From assembly GCA_900548535.1 (NCBI GenBank), contig URLG01000012.1, forward strand, positions 1-49,299: a DNA stretch of 49,299 nt, read 5' to 3'. Position numbers and translations under genes: made by a program. Position 1 is the first letter of the stretch. Each line of letters opens with the position of its first letter. Source of the DNA: Candidatus Segatella intestinihominis. Lineage in GTDB: Bacteria; Bacteroidota; Bacteroidia; Bacteroidales; Bacteroidaceae. The notes under the pieces were generated by a model. That model did no database searches, was not told where the DNA came from, and saw only the letters and a list, made by a program, of their open reading frames with translations. Shown here piece after piece: positions 33,343 to 41,823 of the stretch.

Positions 33343-35196
33343 TTATACCTGCTGCATATCGTGGAGCTTCTTGTAGTATCCATCTTTCTCTATCAGCTCA
33401 TCGTGGGTACCACGCTCCACAATCCTGCCCTCATGCAGTACGCAGATTTCATCGGCATGCTTGATGGTACTCAGTCGGTGGGCGACAGCCACGGTAGTAC
33501 GGGTCTTCATCAGCTTCTCCAAGGCATCCTGCACCAGACGCTCGCTCTCGGTGTCGAGTGCCGATGTCGCCTCGTCGAGAATGAGGATAGGAGGATTCTT
33601 CAAGATGGCACGAGCTATGCTGACACGCTGACGCTGACCACCTGAGAGTCTGCCGCCACGGTCGCCAATGTTGGTATCGAAGCCATGCTCTGACTTGGTG
33701 ATAAATTCGTAGGCGTTGGCTATCTTGGCTGCATTGGCTATCTCTTCGTCTGTAGCATCGGTCTTACCAAAGCGTATGTTGTCCTTGAAGGAAGCATTGA
33801 AGAGGATAGCCTCTTGGTTCACGTTGCCTATCAGCTGGCGAAGGTCGTGTACGGCGAGGTCTTTCACATTGATGCCATCGATAAGTACCTCGCCCTCCTG
33901 TACATCGTAGTAGCGAGGTATCAAGTCTACCATCGTACTCTTGCCGCTACCGCTCTGTCCTACCAAGGCTACGGTCTTGCCCTTTGGTATCACGAGGTTG
34001 ATGTCCTTGAGCACGTATACCAACTCATCGGTCTTATTATCAGTATAGGCAAATGATACGTGGCGGAACTCTATCTGATGCTCAAAGCTACTGATGTGCT
34101 CTGGGTTCTCCTTGTCTTTAATCTCCACCTCAGCTTGCAGAATCTTGTCGATGCGCTCCATGCTGGCAAGTCCCTTAGGGATGTTGTAGCTAGCCTTGGA
34201 AAATTCCTTCAGCGGATTAATGATGCTATAGAGCATAACCAGATAGAAGATGATGGTAGGACCATCGATGCGGCCATAGTCCAATACCAAGATGCCACCA
34301 AACCACAATACGATGACGATGAGCACGGTTCCCAGGAACTCACTCATAGGGTGCGCCATCTGCTGGCGTATGTTGACAAGCATGATATTGTTGCGGTAGT
34401 CGCTGTTTACCTGGTCGAATCTTCCATTCATTTTATCCTCGGCACAGAAAGCCTTGATGATGCGCAGTCCGCTGAGTGTTTCTTCCACCATGCTCATGGT
34501 GTCGCTCCACAAAGCCTGCGCCGTGATGCTCTTTGCCTTCAGCTTTCTGCCCACGAATCCCATGAACCAGCCGAAAGGTGGCACAAAGAGAATGGTGAAG
34601 AGGGTGAGCTGCCAACTGATGAATATCAGCGTGCAGAAATAGAAGAGAATCAAGATTGGATTCTTGAAGAGCATGTCGAGAGATGACATAATGCTATTCT
34701 CCACCTCCTGCACATCACCGCTCATGCGGGCTATGATGTCGCCCTTGCGCTCCTCGCTGAAGAAACCCAGTGAGAGAGAAGTAATCTTCTGATAGAGCTG
34801 GTTGCGAATATCGCGCACGATGCCGGTGCGGATAGGGATGATGGTGGCAGAAGAGAGGAAGTAGGCTCCCGTCTTCAGGAAGGTCATGAATGCAAGGAAC
34901 AAGCCGATGACCAAGAGGGCGGCTGATGCACTATGAGCCACGATAAACTCCTGGATGTAATAGTACATATTGTTGGTGGCTACCTCCTTGATGGTGCCCC
35001 AGTCGCCGTTCCACTGCATATAGTCGTTGGCACGGATGCCGCCATCTACCTGGAAGAGGATCTGCAGGATTGGTATCAAGGCTGCAAACGAGAATATGTT
35101 CAATATCGCAGAGAGGATATTGAACAGAACAGAGAGCCCTAGATACTTCTTGTATGGAGGGACAAATCGGCGTAAAACTTGCAAGAATTCCTTCAT
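33343..35196 (-). CDS. MsbA-like ABC exporter (membrane + ATPase in one chain)
   Basis: 617 residues from ATG 35196; the frame is open to 35232 but a -7 box sits between. An N-terminal six-helix ABC transmembrane domain (to about 350) is followed by a nucleotide-binding domain: GQSGSGKST (Walker A), LSGGQRQR (signature), ILILDEATSALD (Walker B) and the His switch in VAVAHRL. MsbA-type exporters flip lipid A-core. Neighbours (acyltransferase, glycan genes) support this over drug export. Confidence 0.92.
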   Translation of the reverse strand: MKEFLQVLRRFVPPYKKYLGLSVLFNILSAILNIFSFAALIPILQILFQVDGGIRANDYMQWNGDWGTIKEVATNNMYYYIQEFIVAHSASAALLVIGLFLAFMTFLKTGAYFLSSATIIPIRTGIVRDIRNQLYQKITSLSLGFFSEERKGDIIARMSGDVQEVENSIMSSLDMLFKNPILILFYFCTLIFISWQLTLFTILFVPPFGWFMGFVGRKLKAKSITAQALWSDTMSMVEETLSGLRIIKAFCAEDKMNGRFDQVNSDYRNNIMLVNIRQQMAHPMSEFLGTVLIVIVLWFGGILVLDYGRIDGPTIIFYLVMLYSIINPLKEFSKASYNIPKGLASMERIDKILQAEVEIKDKENPEHISSFEHQIEFRHVSFAYTDNKTDELVYVLKDINLVIPKGKTVALVGQSGSGKSTMVDLIPRYYDVQEGEVLIDGINVKDLAVHDLRQLIGNVNQEAILFNASFKDNIRFGKTDATDEEIANAAKIANAYEFITKSEHGFDTNIGDRGGRLSGGQRQRVSIARAILKNPPILILDEATSALDTESERLVQDALEKLMKTRTTVAVAHRLSTIKHADEICVLHEGRIVERGTHDELIEKDGYYKKLHDMQQV

Positions 35197-35201
35197 AGCT
35201 G

Positions 35202-35209
35202 CAAATATA
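35202..35209 (-). promoter_or_regulatory. -7 box TATATTTG 5 bases before the exporter ATG
   Basis: Minus strand: TATATTTG, CAGCT, ATG. The spacing is exactly as at 18659 and 41509, suggesting a leaderless message. Confidence 0.5.
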
Positions 35210-35221
35210 GTGTTTTTAGAG

Positions 35222-35247
35222 AAAACCGCCAAATTTTTGGCGGTTTT
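35222..35247 (-). terminator. Terminator of miaB
   Basis: AAAACCGCCAAA (35222-35233) pairs with TTTGGCGGTTTT (35236-35247). It lies between miaB and the exporter gene; T tracts on both strands. Confidence 0.85.
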
Positions 35248-35256
35248 TCTTTAGTT

Positions 35257-36591
35257 TTATTCTGAAATTTCTTCTCCGAAGAGGGTTGCTGAGGTAGAAC
35301 CAGTGATGCGGACCTTCACAAACTCACCAATGTGGTGGTTGCCCTTGTCGATGACCACTGCCTTGTTTTGCTCGGTTCTGCCCATCATCTGCTCACGGCT
35401 TCGCTTGCTGAAGTTCTCGATCAGGATGGTGAATTCCTTGCCCTCGTCCTTCTTGTTTTGCTCGGCGCTCACCTCGGTTTGGAGCTTGATAAGCTCGTTG
35501 AGGCGGGCTATCTTAGTCTCCTCTGGCACATTGTCTGGCAAGTGCTTGGCTGCATAAGTGCCTGGACGCTCTGAATACTTAAACATGAAGGCACTGTCGA
35601 AACCTACTTCCTTGACCAAGGAGAGAGTCAAATGATGGTCTTCCTCATCTTCGTTGTGATAACCCACGAAGATATCGGTGGTGATGCCGCAACCTGGGAT
35701 GATGCGCTTGATGGCTGCTATCTTCTCCAAGTATTCCTCACGGGTATACTTGCGGTTCATCAACTTCAGTATCTTGTTGCTTCCGCTCTGTGCTGGGAAG
35801 TGGATATGGTTGCAGAGGTTGGGCTCATCGGCAATGGCGTGGAGGATGTCCTCAGTCATGTCCTCGGGGTTGGAGGTGGTGAAGCGAACGCGCATATCTG
35901 GCACTGTCTCGGCTACCATTCTCAGCAACTGGGCGAAGGATACGCTGCCCTCCTCACGCTTGCCCGATGGTGAGAGACCATAGCTGTTTACATTCTGTCC
36001 GAGCAGGGTAACCTCCTTGAAACCACGGTCGTGCAAGTCGCGTACCTCTCTCAAGATGCTCTCTGCGTCACGACTGCGCTCTCTACCACGGGTATAAGGC
36101 ACGATGCAGTAGTGGCAGAAGTTGTTGCAACCACGCATGATGCTCACGAATCCGCTCACACGGTTCACGCCGAGGCGCTGAGGCACGATGTCACGGTAAG
36201 TCTCCGTCTTGCTCAGTTCAATATTCATGGCGTTGTTTCCATTCTCGCACTGGGCAATCATATCTGGCAGGTTCAGATAACTGTCTGGACCACAAACCAG
36301 GTTGGCATAGTGGTTTTGGATGAGGTCGTCCTTTACTCGCTCAGCCATACATCCCAATACACCGAGTATCACCTTTCTGCCCTTCTTCTGCTCAGCATGG
36401 AGGGTGTCGAGGCGATGGTAAATCTTGTTTTCTGCGTTTTCTCGCACACTGCAAGTATTCAGGAAGATGGCATCAGCCTCCTCTTCTTTCTCGCACACTT
36501 CGTAGCCAGCCATTTGCATCACGCTAGCCACTACTTCACTGTCTGCCACGTTCATCTGGCAGCCATACGTTTCGATAAATAGTTTCTTCAT
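35257..36591 (-). CDS. miaB: tRNA-2-methylthio-N6-dimethylallyladenosine synthase (MiaB)
   Basis: 444 residues, the MiaB length. N-terminal UPF0004 domain with its cluster cysteines (ETYGCQMN, NTCSVRE, GVLGCMA), radical-SAM motif GCNNFCHYC, and a C-terminal TRAM domain (about 380-440). It adds a methylthio group to i6A37 of tRNAs that read UNN codons. A housekeeping gene inside the envelope run. Confidence 0.97.
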   Translation of the reverse strand: MKKLFIETYGCQMNVADSEVVASVMQMAGYEVCEKEEEADAIFLNTCSVRENAENKIYHRLDTLHAEQKKGRKVILGVLGCMAERVKDDLIQNHYANLVCGPDSYLNLPDMIAQCENGNNAMNIELSKTETYRDIVPQRLGVNRVSGFVSIMRGCNNFCHYCIVPYTRGRERSRDAESILREVRDLHDRGFKEVTLLGQNVNSYGLSPSGKREEGSVSFAQLLRMVAETVPDMRVRFTTSNPEDMTEDILHAIADEPNLCNHIHFPAQSGSNKILKLMNRKYTREEYLEKIAAIKRIIPGCGITTDIFVGYHNEDEEDHHLTLSLVKEVGFDSAFMFKYSERPGTYAAKHLPDNVPEETKIARLNELIKLQTEVSAEQNKKDEGKEFTILIENFSKRSREQMMGRTEQNKAVVIDKGNHHIGEFVKVRITGSTSATLFGEEISE

Positions 36592-36642
36592 TGTTCTAGA
36601 TGAATTCTACTTTATTTGTTCCGTTATTTATATAATATGTAT

Positions 36643-37635
36643 TTAATCTCTGAATCTCAGTCTGGAGCTAGCCTTCTTGCTCTCCACCATGTTCTTCGAT
36701 ACAGCCATAAGCAGGAAGTATACGATGACTCCCGATACCAATCCGGCGATGGCATCGATGAGATAGTGCGCCTGGATATAAACTGTGGCTAGGCAGAGGA
36801 AGATGTAGAATGGCAACATGATGTATACCAACTTACGATTGCCGCTGTGCCAGCCCAGGAGCAAGCAGATGGTGCTGATGCTCACGTGCGAACTAGGGAA
36901 TGCCGCCGTAGGTCTTTCGCCGGTAGCCTTGGCATCCTCCACTAGCTGGTAGAAGATGCCATCACTGTAGCCCGGTGTAGGCAGACAATCGGTATGGGTG
37001 TTGAAGTAATCGCCCAAGGCAGGGAATACGCCCTGCGCTATGTCTCTGACTCCCACGGCATCATAATAGAAGGTAGGTCCCACTACTGGTACGTAGATGA
37101 ATACCACGTAATAGAGGAAGAAGCCTGCCAATATCACAAACGAAGCTCTCTCTGCCTCTTGATACTTATAGAAGAAGTAATAGAGCACGATGAGGGCTAT
37201 CATCGGATAATACATCACATATCCCATCGACATCAGCTCGCTCACCACAGCCCATGGCATTGCCTTGGCAAAGTAGAGGGCGGGTTGGCAGCCGAAGATG
37301 TCTTGTTCCCAACCCGCAAAGATGTGGTCCAGGTTGGGGAACATACGGTTGATCTCATAAGTATCCGGGTACCACCAGGCAAGCAAGGCTATCTGTGCCA
37401 TGATGCGCACCATCTTGGTGATGCGGCAAGGCAGCATACGATACACTGCCCATAGAGCCGCGGTGATGACGAGCACTCGGAGTCTCCCCCAAAGCATTGC
37501 CTCAGGGTTTACGAGCTTGGTGTAGGTGAAGAGCATCGTCACGATGGTTATCGCCATATAGCCAAGCATCGCCCATTCCAAGGGTAAGAGTCCTTTCTTC
37601 GGGTTCTTTTCTATCTTAAAATAATCTTTTATCAC
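36643..37635 (-). CDS. PAP2-type phosphatase/transferase, Aur1-like
   Basis: 330 residues with about seven membrane helices. The phosphatase motifs are present: FPSSHVSIS (SxxH) and a late HYLIDAIAG (HxxxD), with a VYIQAHY lead. The long N-terminal part and PAP2_3-like end recall Aur1/inositol-phosphorylceramide synthases more than simple undecaprenyl-pyrophosphatases. Prevotella and relatives make sphingolipids, and an epimerase-like SDR gene lies just upstream. Sphingolipid head-group transfer is thus possible, but a plain lipid phosphatase cannot be excluded. Confidence 0.82.
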   Translation of the reverse strand: MIKDYFKIEKNPKKGLLPLEWAMLGYMAITIVTMLFTYTKLVNPEAMLWGRLRVLVITAALWAVYRMLPCRITKMVRIMAQIALLAWWYPDTYEINRMFPNLDHIFAGWEQDIFGCQPALYFAKAMPWAVVSELMSMGYVMYYPMIALIVLYYFFYKYQEAERASFVILAGFFLYYVVFIYVPVVGPTFYYDAVGVRDIAQGVFPALGDYFNTHTDCLPTPGYSDGIFYQLVEDAKATGERPTAAFPSSHVSISTICLLLGWHSGNRKLVYIMLPFYIFLCLATVYIQAHYLIDAIAGLVSGVIVYFLLMAVSKNMVESKKASSRLRFRD

Positions 37636-37710
37636 GCTATGTTAATTTATAATTAATAATGTATAATGAAAAGGCGTAACCTACTTTTAAGTAGCCATGA
37701 CTCATTCTTA

Positions 37711-37734
37711 ATTATTAATTCTTAATTATTAATT
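37711..37734. repeat. AT-rich repeat, copy 2
   Basis: 24 bases identical to the repeat at 33308, again in a short gap between minus-strand genes. Confidence 0.8.
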
Positions 37735-37737
37735 ATT

Positions 37738-38733
37738 CTAAATCCATCCATTCTCCTGATACCATTTGATGGCCAGTTTTACGCCGCGCTCCAGTGGATA
37801 GTGGGGATGATAGCCCAACTCGTCCATGGCTGGTTCGATGTCGCATCGCCAGTTGCGCTGCTTCAGGATGTTATACTTATCATTGTTCAGGGCAGACATC
37901 TTGCCTGTTATCCTGCCGATGTATTCGCCCACGAAGGTTACGATGCGCAGCACCCAGATTGGTGCCTTGATGCGCAGCATCCATGGATTGCCCAACTCCT
38001 TCTGGAGCAAGTCGCTGAAGGTTGCCGACTGGTATACCTCGCCATCGCTGAGGAAGTATTTCCTGCCGTTCATGCCATGGTCTAGGGCAAGGAACACAGC
38101 CTGCACCACATCCTGTACATAGACGAAGGTGATGTCTTGGCGCTTGAATCCCACGGCAAAGTCCACATGCTGCTTGATGCTTTTTGCCATCAAGAAGTAG
38201 TCTTTCTCCCTAGGACCATATACGCCGGTAGGGCGCAGGATGATGTAAGGGAAGTTGTTGCCGATGCTGTCTAGATAGCGTTCTGCCTCCAGCTTGCTCT
38301 TGCCATAAGCCGTATTGGGCTTAGGTGTATCGTGCTCGGTTATCTCCTGATAGGGCTGTTCCTCACGGATAGCTCCGAAGATGCTGAGCGAACTGACGAA
38401 TACAAATCGCTTGATAGGCATGCCGAGATGCACGATGGCATCCACCAAGTGCTTGGTGCCCTCGGTGTTAACCCTATAAAAGTCCTCTGCATGCAGACAC
38501 TTGGTAGCGCCGGCTGCATGCACGATATAGTCGAACTCATGTGGGGCGAGTTCTTTCTCCAACTCTTCCTGTGAAGAAAGATTGAGATTGATAAAATGGA
38601 TGCGCTCGTCTTGCAGATACTTCTTGCTGCTGGTAGGGCGTACTGCCGCCCATGTCTCCATGCCCTGTCTGAGGGCTTCTTCCACGATGTAACTGCCGAT
38701 AAAACCCGACGCACCCGTTACTAGAATCTTCAT
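37738..38733 (-). CDS. NAD(P)-dependent epimerase/dehydratase-like extended SDR
   Basis: 331 residues. GASGFIGSYIV (7-17) binds the cofactor; YGKSKLEAE holds the catalytic Tyr and Lys; RPTGVYGP follows. The second half (YFLSDGEVYQ) is like that of dihydroflavonol-4-reductase or 3-beta-HSD-like SDRs. One Bacteroides protein of this type is reported as 3-ketosphinganine reductase, and the next gene is Aur1-like; this makes sphingolipid synthesis a reasonable guess but not shown. A good -7 box lies at 38764-38771. Confidence 0.85.
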   Translation of the reverse strand: MKILVTGASGFIGSYIVEEALRQGMETWAAVRPTSSKKYLQDERIHFINLNLSSQEELEKELAPHEFDYIVHAAGATKCLHAEDFYRVNTEGTKHLVDAIVHLGMPIKRFVFVSSLSIFGAIREEQPYQEITEHDTPKPNTAYGKSKLEAERYLDSIGNNFPYIILRPTGVYGPREKDYFLMAKSIKQHVDFAVGFKRQDITFVYVQDVVQAVFLALDHGMNGRKYFLSDGEVYQSATFSDLLQKELGNPWMLRIKAPIWVLRIVTFVGEYIGRITGKMSALNNDKYNILKQRNWRCDIEPAMDELGYHPHYPLERGVKLAIKWYQENGWI

Positions 38734-38763
38734 TAATTATATATAAAATTGCAATTTCGGCTG

Positions 38764-38771
38764 CAAAGATA
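38764..38771 (-). promoter_or_regulatory. -7 box TATCTTTG for the SDR gene
   Basis: Minus-strand TATCTTTGCAG, 30 bases before the SDR ATG; probable head promoter of the run SDR-PAP2. Confidence 0.6.
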
Positions 38772-38789
38772 CTACTTTTTAGTGAGTTA

Positions 38790-39641
38790 TCACCTATTTT
38801 CTCTTAAAAAACTCACTATTTTGCCCAGTTCTGTGTCTTTTAATACCACTCTCTTGCTTTTGTCTAGCAGATAGAGGGTAGGGAAAGAGCGGAAATAATA
38901 ACTCTTCCATAGGTCTTTCCGAGCCATGGCATTTACTCTGACGATGGCGATGTGGGCTGTGGCTTGATGATTGCCTGTTGGGGCAGCGGCTTGCTGGAGC
39001 AATGGCTCTTTCTTCATCTCTTCCTCCACTTGGTGACAAGTTTCGCAGTCGGGGTCATACATATATAATAAGGTGTAGTCGGCTGCTACGTCATGGAGCT
39101 GGTGCTTGTTGCCCTTCTCGTCAGTATATTCGAAGTTGGTTGCCACATCGCCCACCTTGTTCTTGCCAAGCTGGGTGATGAGGAAGAGGTTCTTCTCTCG
39201 CTCTTCCTCGCTGGTGGTTGGCAGCTGGTTGATGGCTGCCAGCAGATGGCAGTAGAGGCTATCGTTGCGCATGGGCGAGGTGGCGGTATAGAGGTATCGC
39301 TCGGCTAGCCCTTTCAGATAGTTGTCGTAGGTGGCGTTCTTGCCCAAGGCTTTCTCCGTGAAAACCTGCCAACCTACCAGTTCTAGCTTGCCCAGGCGGG
39401 GTAGCAGGTCGATGAAATTGACAAAACCTTGCTCTATCATGCCTGGACGATGGATAAGGGTGGTGTCCTGAAAGTTGATGTTGTCCCAATAATGGCGCAC
39501 CACATAGTCAGCTCTCTCCTGGGGAGTCGTTAACTCAGCAGGCACAGAAGGATATGGAAAATCCTTCTGTGCCTGTGCTTGTAGACCACTCATCGCCATC
39601 AAGAGAATGGCGATGAGGAATATCTGATGTCTAAATATCAT
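38790..39641 (-). CDS. DUF5106-like, thioredoxin-fold exported protein
   Basis: 283 residues from ATG 39641 (an upstream in-frame ATG would add 11 basic residues). Signal peptide ending near LQAQAQ, an N-terminal helical DUF5106-like part, and a thioredoxin-like C-terminal half with CETC in DPDCETCHQ and a cis-Pro-like FPTLYLLD. Periplasmic disulfide handling or reductase activity is possible; substrate unknown. It follows the transglutaminase-like gene by 23 bases, so they are probably one operon. Confidence 0.85.
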   Translation of the reverse strand: MIFRHQIFLIAILLMAMSGLQAQAQKDFPYPSVPAELTTPQERADYVVRHYWDNINFQDTTLIHRPGMIEQGFVNFIDLLPRLGKLELVGWQVFTEKALGKNATYDNYLKGLAERYLYTATSPMRNDSLYCHLLAAINQLPTTSEEEREKNLFLITQLGKNKVGDVATNFEYTDEKGNKHQLHDVAADYTLLYMYDPDCETCHQVEEEMKKEPLLQQAAAPTGNHQATAHIAIVRVNAMARKDLWKSYYFRSFPTLYLLDKSKRVVLKDTELGKIVSFLRENR

Positions 39642-39664
39642 TCTTCTTTTTCTGTATATTGCTG

Positions 39665-41365
39665 TTAGTACCACACCTCTATCTGTGGATTCTCATTCTT
39701 ATAGGCTGGCATACATCTTCCGATGTTGGCACCTATATAGGTTGGGTCGCAGATATAGTAGGTCTTGCCCTTGTACTCGTATGAGGTGGCGTTCTCGATA
39801 GGCTTGCTGAATGCCACAGCCGTACACTCGTGACCTGGGAACTGGATGAGGTGTACGTCGAGTCCCAATATCTCATGTATCAAGTAGGCATAGAAGATGG
39901 CACGGTCCTCGCAGTCGTTCTTTGGATAGTAGAGAGTCTCTTCGAAATAGAAGTATTTCTCTCGATTAAACTGCTGGTCGTCAGTGGCATACTTGAAGCT
40001 ATACTGTATGAAGTGCAGTATCTTGTTGGCTGCCTGCTGCTCGTCCATGCCCTGTACCTGAGCCTTGATTTGCTCCACTACCTGGTCGCGAGTCTTCTTG
40101 TTAACTACTGATGATGCTACGGTAGGGATGTCTATCATTGGATATTCATCGAGCAATGGCATGATGCCTGTGTTCACTTCACCCGTCAGGGTAAGTCCTG
40201 CTCCCTGGAAGTTGAATGACTTGGTCTCATCGCCTATCTGAGCCTTGCCGGCAAAGCGGAGCTCCACGTCCTTGCCCAATTCAGCATCCTTAGGCAATTC
40301 GCAAGAGCGGAACACACCGTCAGATTCTACGTCTGGATATAGATAGTATCGCTTGCTGTCGATGAAGATGAATGATTTCTCATATACATGCTCCATGTAT
40401 GGCACGAGCATAGCCACGGTGGTCTTGTTCATGCCCAGTCGGATGTTGTAACCGCAGTTGGCTAGCACATACTGGGTGGCTATCACCTTCTCGTTCTTGC
40501 TGGCGTTAGGCATCACGGCGTCGATGTATTTCTCCACGAGCATGGCTGAAGCCCAGTCGCTGAGTCCCATCTTTCTGGATTGGGTGGCGAAAGCCTGGGT
40601 TACCTCCTTGAGGTCAGACTTCTTGAGCAGCTTCCAGTATGAAGCCACGTCGTTGGAAGAGCCGATGTTCATAGATGCTATCTTGGTAGCCTTCTGCATC
40701 TGGATTTTCTCGCCATAGAAGTCTATCTCTATGCTCTGCTTGCTCTCTGGCACGTTGACATGCCCGATGTTTGGCAGGGCTGGCATCACAGGGACGCTGG
40801 AGATAATTGGCATCAGAGGCACTTCTATACCCGAACCCGTATACTCGATGTCTGGGATGTCTGGCTTTATCTCAGGCAACTTTGGCTTGTTCACCGGGTC
40901 TATGGTAGGGCGCTCGGCTGGTGGAGTCAACGGCTTGCTTACTGGTTTCTGCGTAGGAGGCACCTTTGCCAGTGGGTCGGTAGGCAGGGCTGGCATGTCG
41001 TTGGCATTTGGATTCTTCACAAAGCCGCCTGCTCCCTCTGGTATCTGTATTGGGCTCACTGGCTGCTTAGGCTTCATGCTTACAGGCTGCTCCGGAACGG
41101 TAGGCTTCTTGTAAGCAGGAGGGTCCTTCGGCTTAGGGATATCTGGCAGTTTGTCTGCCTTAAACTGCTTGTACTCTTTCCACACACCTTCCATGTACTT
41201 ATCGTAGTCGGTAAGCACGGTGTTGCGGAACTTATTGTAGTCTCCCAGCATCTGGCTTCTAGCCTGCTGGAATTGCTTTACAAAGTCATCGTTCTGCGAA
41301 AAGCTTGGCGTTGCATGCAATCCAAGCAGCAATAACATACTGAGTGTAGGGTATAACCTTTTCAT
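39665..41365 (-). CDS. Proline-rich exported protein with transglutaminase-like domain
   Basis: 566 residues. Signal peptide (LLLLGLHATPSFSQ), a helical charged segment (about 25-70), then about 110 residues rich in Pro and Lys (PKDPPAYKKP, PPTQKP, and so on). The rest is globular and ends in a papain-like transglutaminase core: NDCEDRAIFYAYL (Cys), FPGHECTAVAF (His) and CDPTYIG (Asp) give a full triad. Bacteroidota have many such periplasmic peptidase-like proteins without known targets. The Pro-rich part could span peptidoglycan. Confidence 0.82.
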   Translation of the reverse strand: MKRLYPTLSMLLLLGLHATPSFSQNDDFVKQFQQARSQMLGDYNKFRNTVLTDYDKYMEGVWKEYKQFKADKLPDIPKPKDPPAYKKPTVPEQPVSMKPKQPVSPIQIPEGAGGFVKNPNANDMPALPTDPLAKVPPTQKPVSKPLTPPAERPTIDPVNKPKLPEIKPDIPDIEYTGSGIEVPLMPIISSVPVMPALPNIGHVNVPESKQSIEIDFYGEKIQMQKATKIASMNIGSSNDVASYWKLLKKSDLKEVTQAFATQSRKMGLSDWASAMLVEKYIDAVMPNASKNEKVIATQYVLANCGYNIRLGMNKTTVAMLVPYMEHVYEKSFIFIDSKRYYLYPDVESDGVFRSCELPKDAELGKDVELRFAGKAQIGDETKSFNFQGAGLTLTGEVNTGIMPLLDEYPMIDIPTVASSVVNKKTRDQVVEQIKAQVQGMDEQQAANKILHFIQYSFKYATDDQQFNREKYFYFEETLYYPKNDCEDRAIFYAYLIHEILGLDVHLIQFPGHECTAVAFSKPIENATSYEYKGKTYYICDPTYIGANIGRCMPAYKNENPQIEVWY

Positions 41366-41409
41366 ATTACTCTAGTTTTGATGTATACTTAAAATAGATA
41401 GATTCGTTG

Positions 41410-41417
41410 CAAAGTTA
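41410..41417 (-). promoter_or_regulatory. -7 box TAACTTTG for the transglutaminase-like gene
   Basis: Minus-strand TAACTTTGC, 44 bases before the ATG at 41365. Confidence 0.6.
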
Positions 41418-41501
41418 CGTTTTTTTGTTTTAAGTGCCAAAGTTTTTTGCAAAAAAGTTATTTAAATAGCCGAAAAAGTTTCTTTTCCCACTTTATTTTA
41501 G

Positions 41502-41509
41502 TATCTTTG
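41502..41509 (+). promoter_or_regulatory. -7 box TATCTTTG 5 bases before a small frame
   Basis: TATCTTTG, CAGAC, ATG: same 5-base spacing as at 18659 and 35202. Confidence 0.5.
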
Positions 41510-41514
41510 CAGAC

Positions 41515-41655
41515 ATGAATCATGTTTCGGATTTCATATTGTCGCCTGTTGGAGATGTCTCGGAGCATTTCTCTGAAATCTCAGAACTCTCTTCCTGCGG
41601 CTTCAATCAGAGTCATGATAATCCTCTTCATACCTTTACTAGTTTTTATGAATGA
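41515..41655 (+). CDS. Possible 46-residue small protein, leaderless
   Basis: ATG at 41515 just after a -7 box, reading MNHVSDFILSPVGDVSEHFS and ending FTSFYE. No family recognised, no signal or membrane segment. The promoter position is the only real support; the frame could be chance. Confidence 0.25.
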   Translation: MNHVSDFILSPVGDVSEHFSEISELSSCGFNQSHDNPLHTFTSFYE

Positions 41656-41675
41656 TGTATTTACTTTAAACTCTG

Positions 41676-41726
41676 CAAAGATACACTTTTCTATTGAAAT
41701 CCCATTGGTTCAAAACGGTTCAATTT
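41676..41726 (-). repeat. Repeat module: TATCTTTGC + N20 + GGTTCAA pair, left copy
   Basis: CAAAGATA (41676-41683; a minus-strand -7 box), 20 variable bases, then a 23-bp sequence (41704-41726) with GGTTCAA-AAC-GGTTCAA. The same 23 bases with the same spacing occur at 43480-43530, in the same orientation, on the other side of the ATPase gene. Confidence 0.88.
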
Positions 41727-41763
41727 TCAGTTTCCTTCTTTTTTAGTGTGGAAAGAATGCTGG

Positions 41764-41807
41764 ACTATAGCCATAAGTGGGTTAAAAATGATAGTTATGG
41801 CTATAGT
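41764..41807 (-). terminator. Hairpin after the DUF234 ATPase gene
   Basis: ACTATAGCCATAA (41764-41776) pairs with TTATGGCTATAGT (41795-41807). Its core GATAGTTATGGC is shared with the hairpin at 43382-43419. Confidence 0.75.
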
Positions 41808-41823
41808 TCAGCTTATTTATTTG

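Larger units (their letters stand above)
41366..41823. other. 458-base region between transglutaminase-like and DUF234 ATPase genes
   Basis: Holds the minus-strand -7 box of the transglutaminase-like gene (41410-41417), a plus-strand -7 box with a 46-codon frame, a repeat module (41676-41726) and the ATPase terminator (41764-41807). No other gene is supported. Confidence 0.7.

Noticed and set aside
17063..39072. Repeated word ACCTTATTATATATA (about five copies)
   Set aside because: Three copies are inside coding regions where they encode ordinary residues; likely TA-rich codon bias and not an element.
41554..41604. Short minus-strand frame of 16 codons (MKRIIMTLIEAAGREF) below the left repeat module
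   Set aside because: Position after a -7 box is suggestive, but it is too short and has no known match; could be an untranslated RNA or chance.
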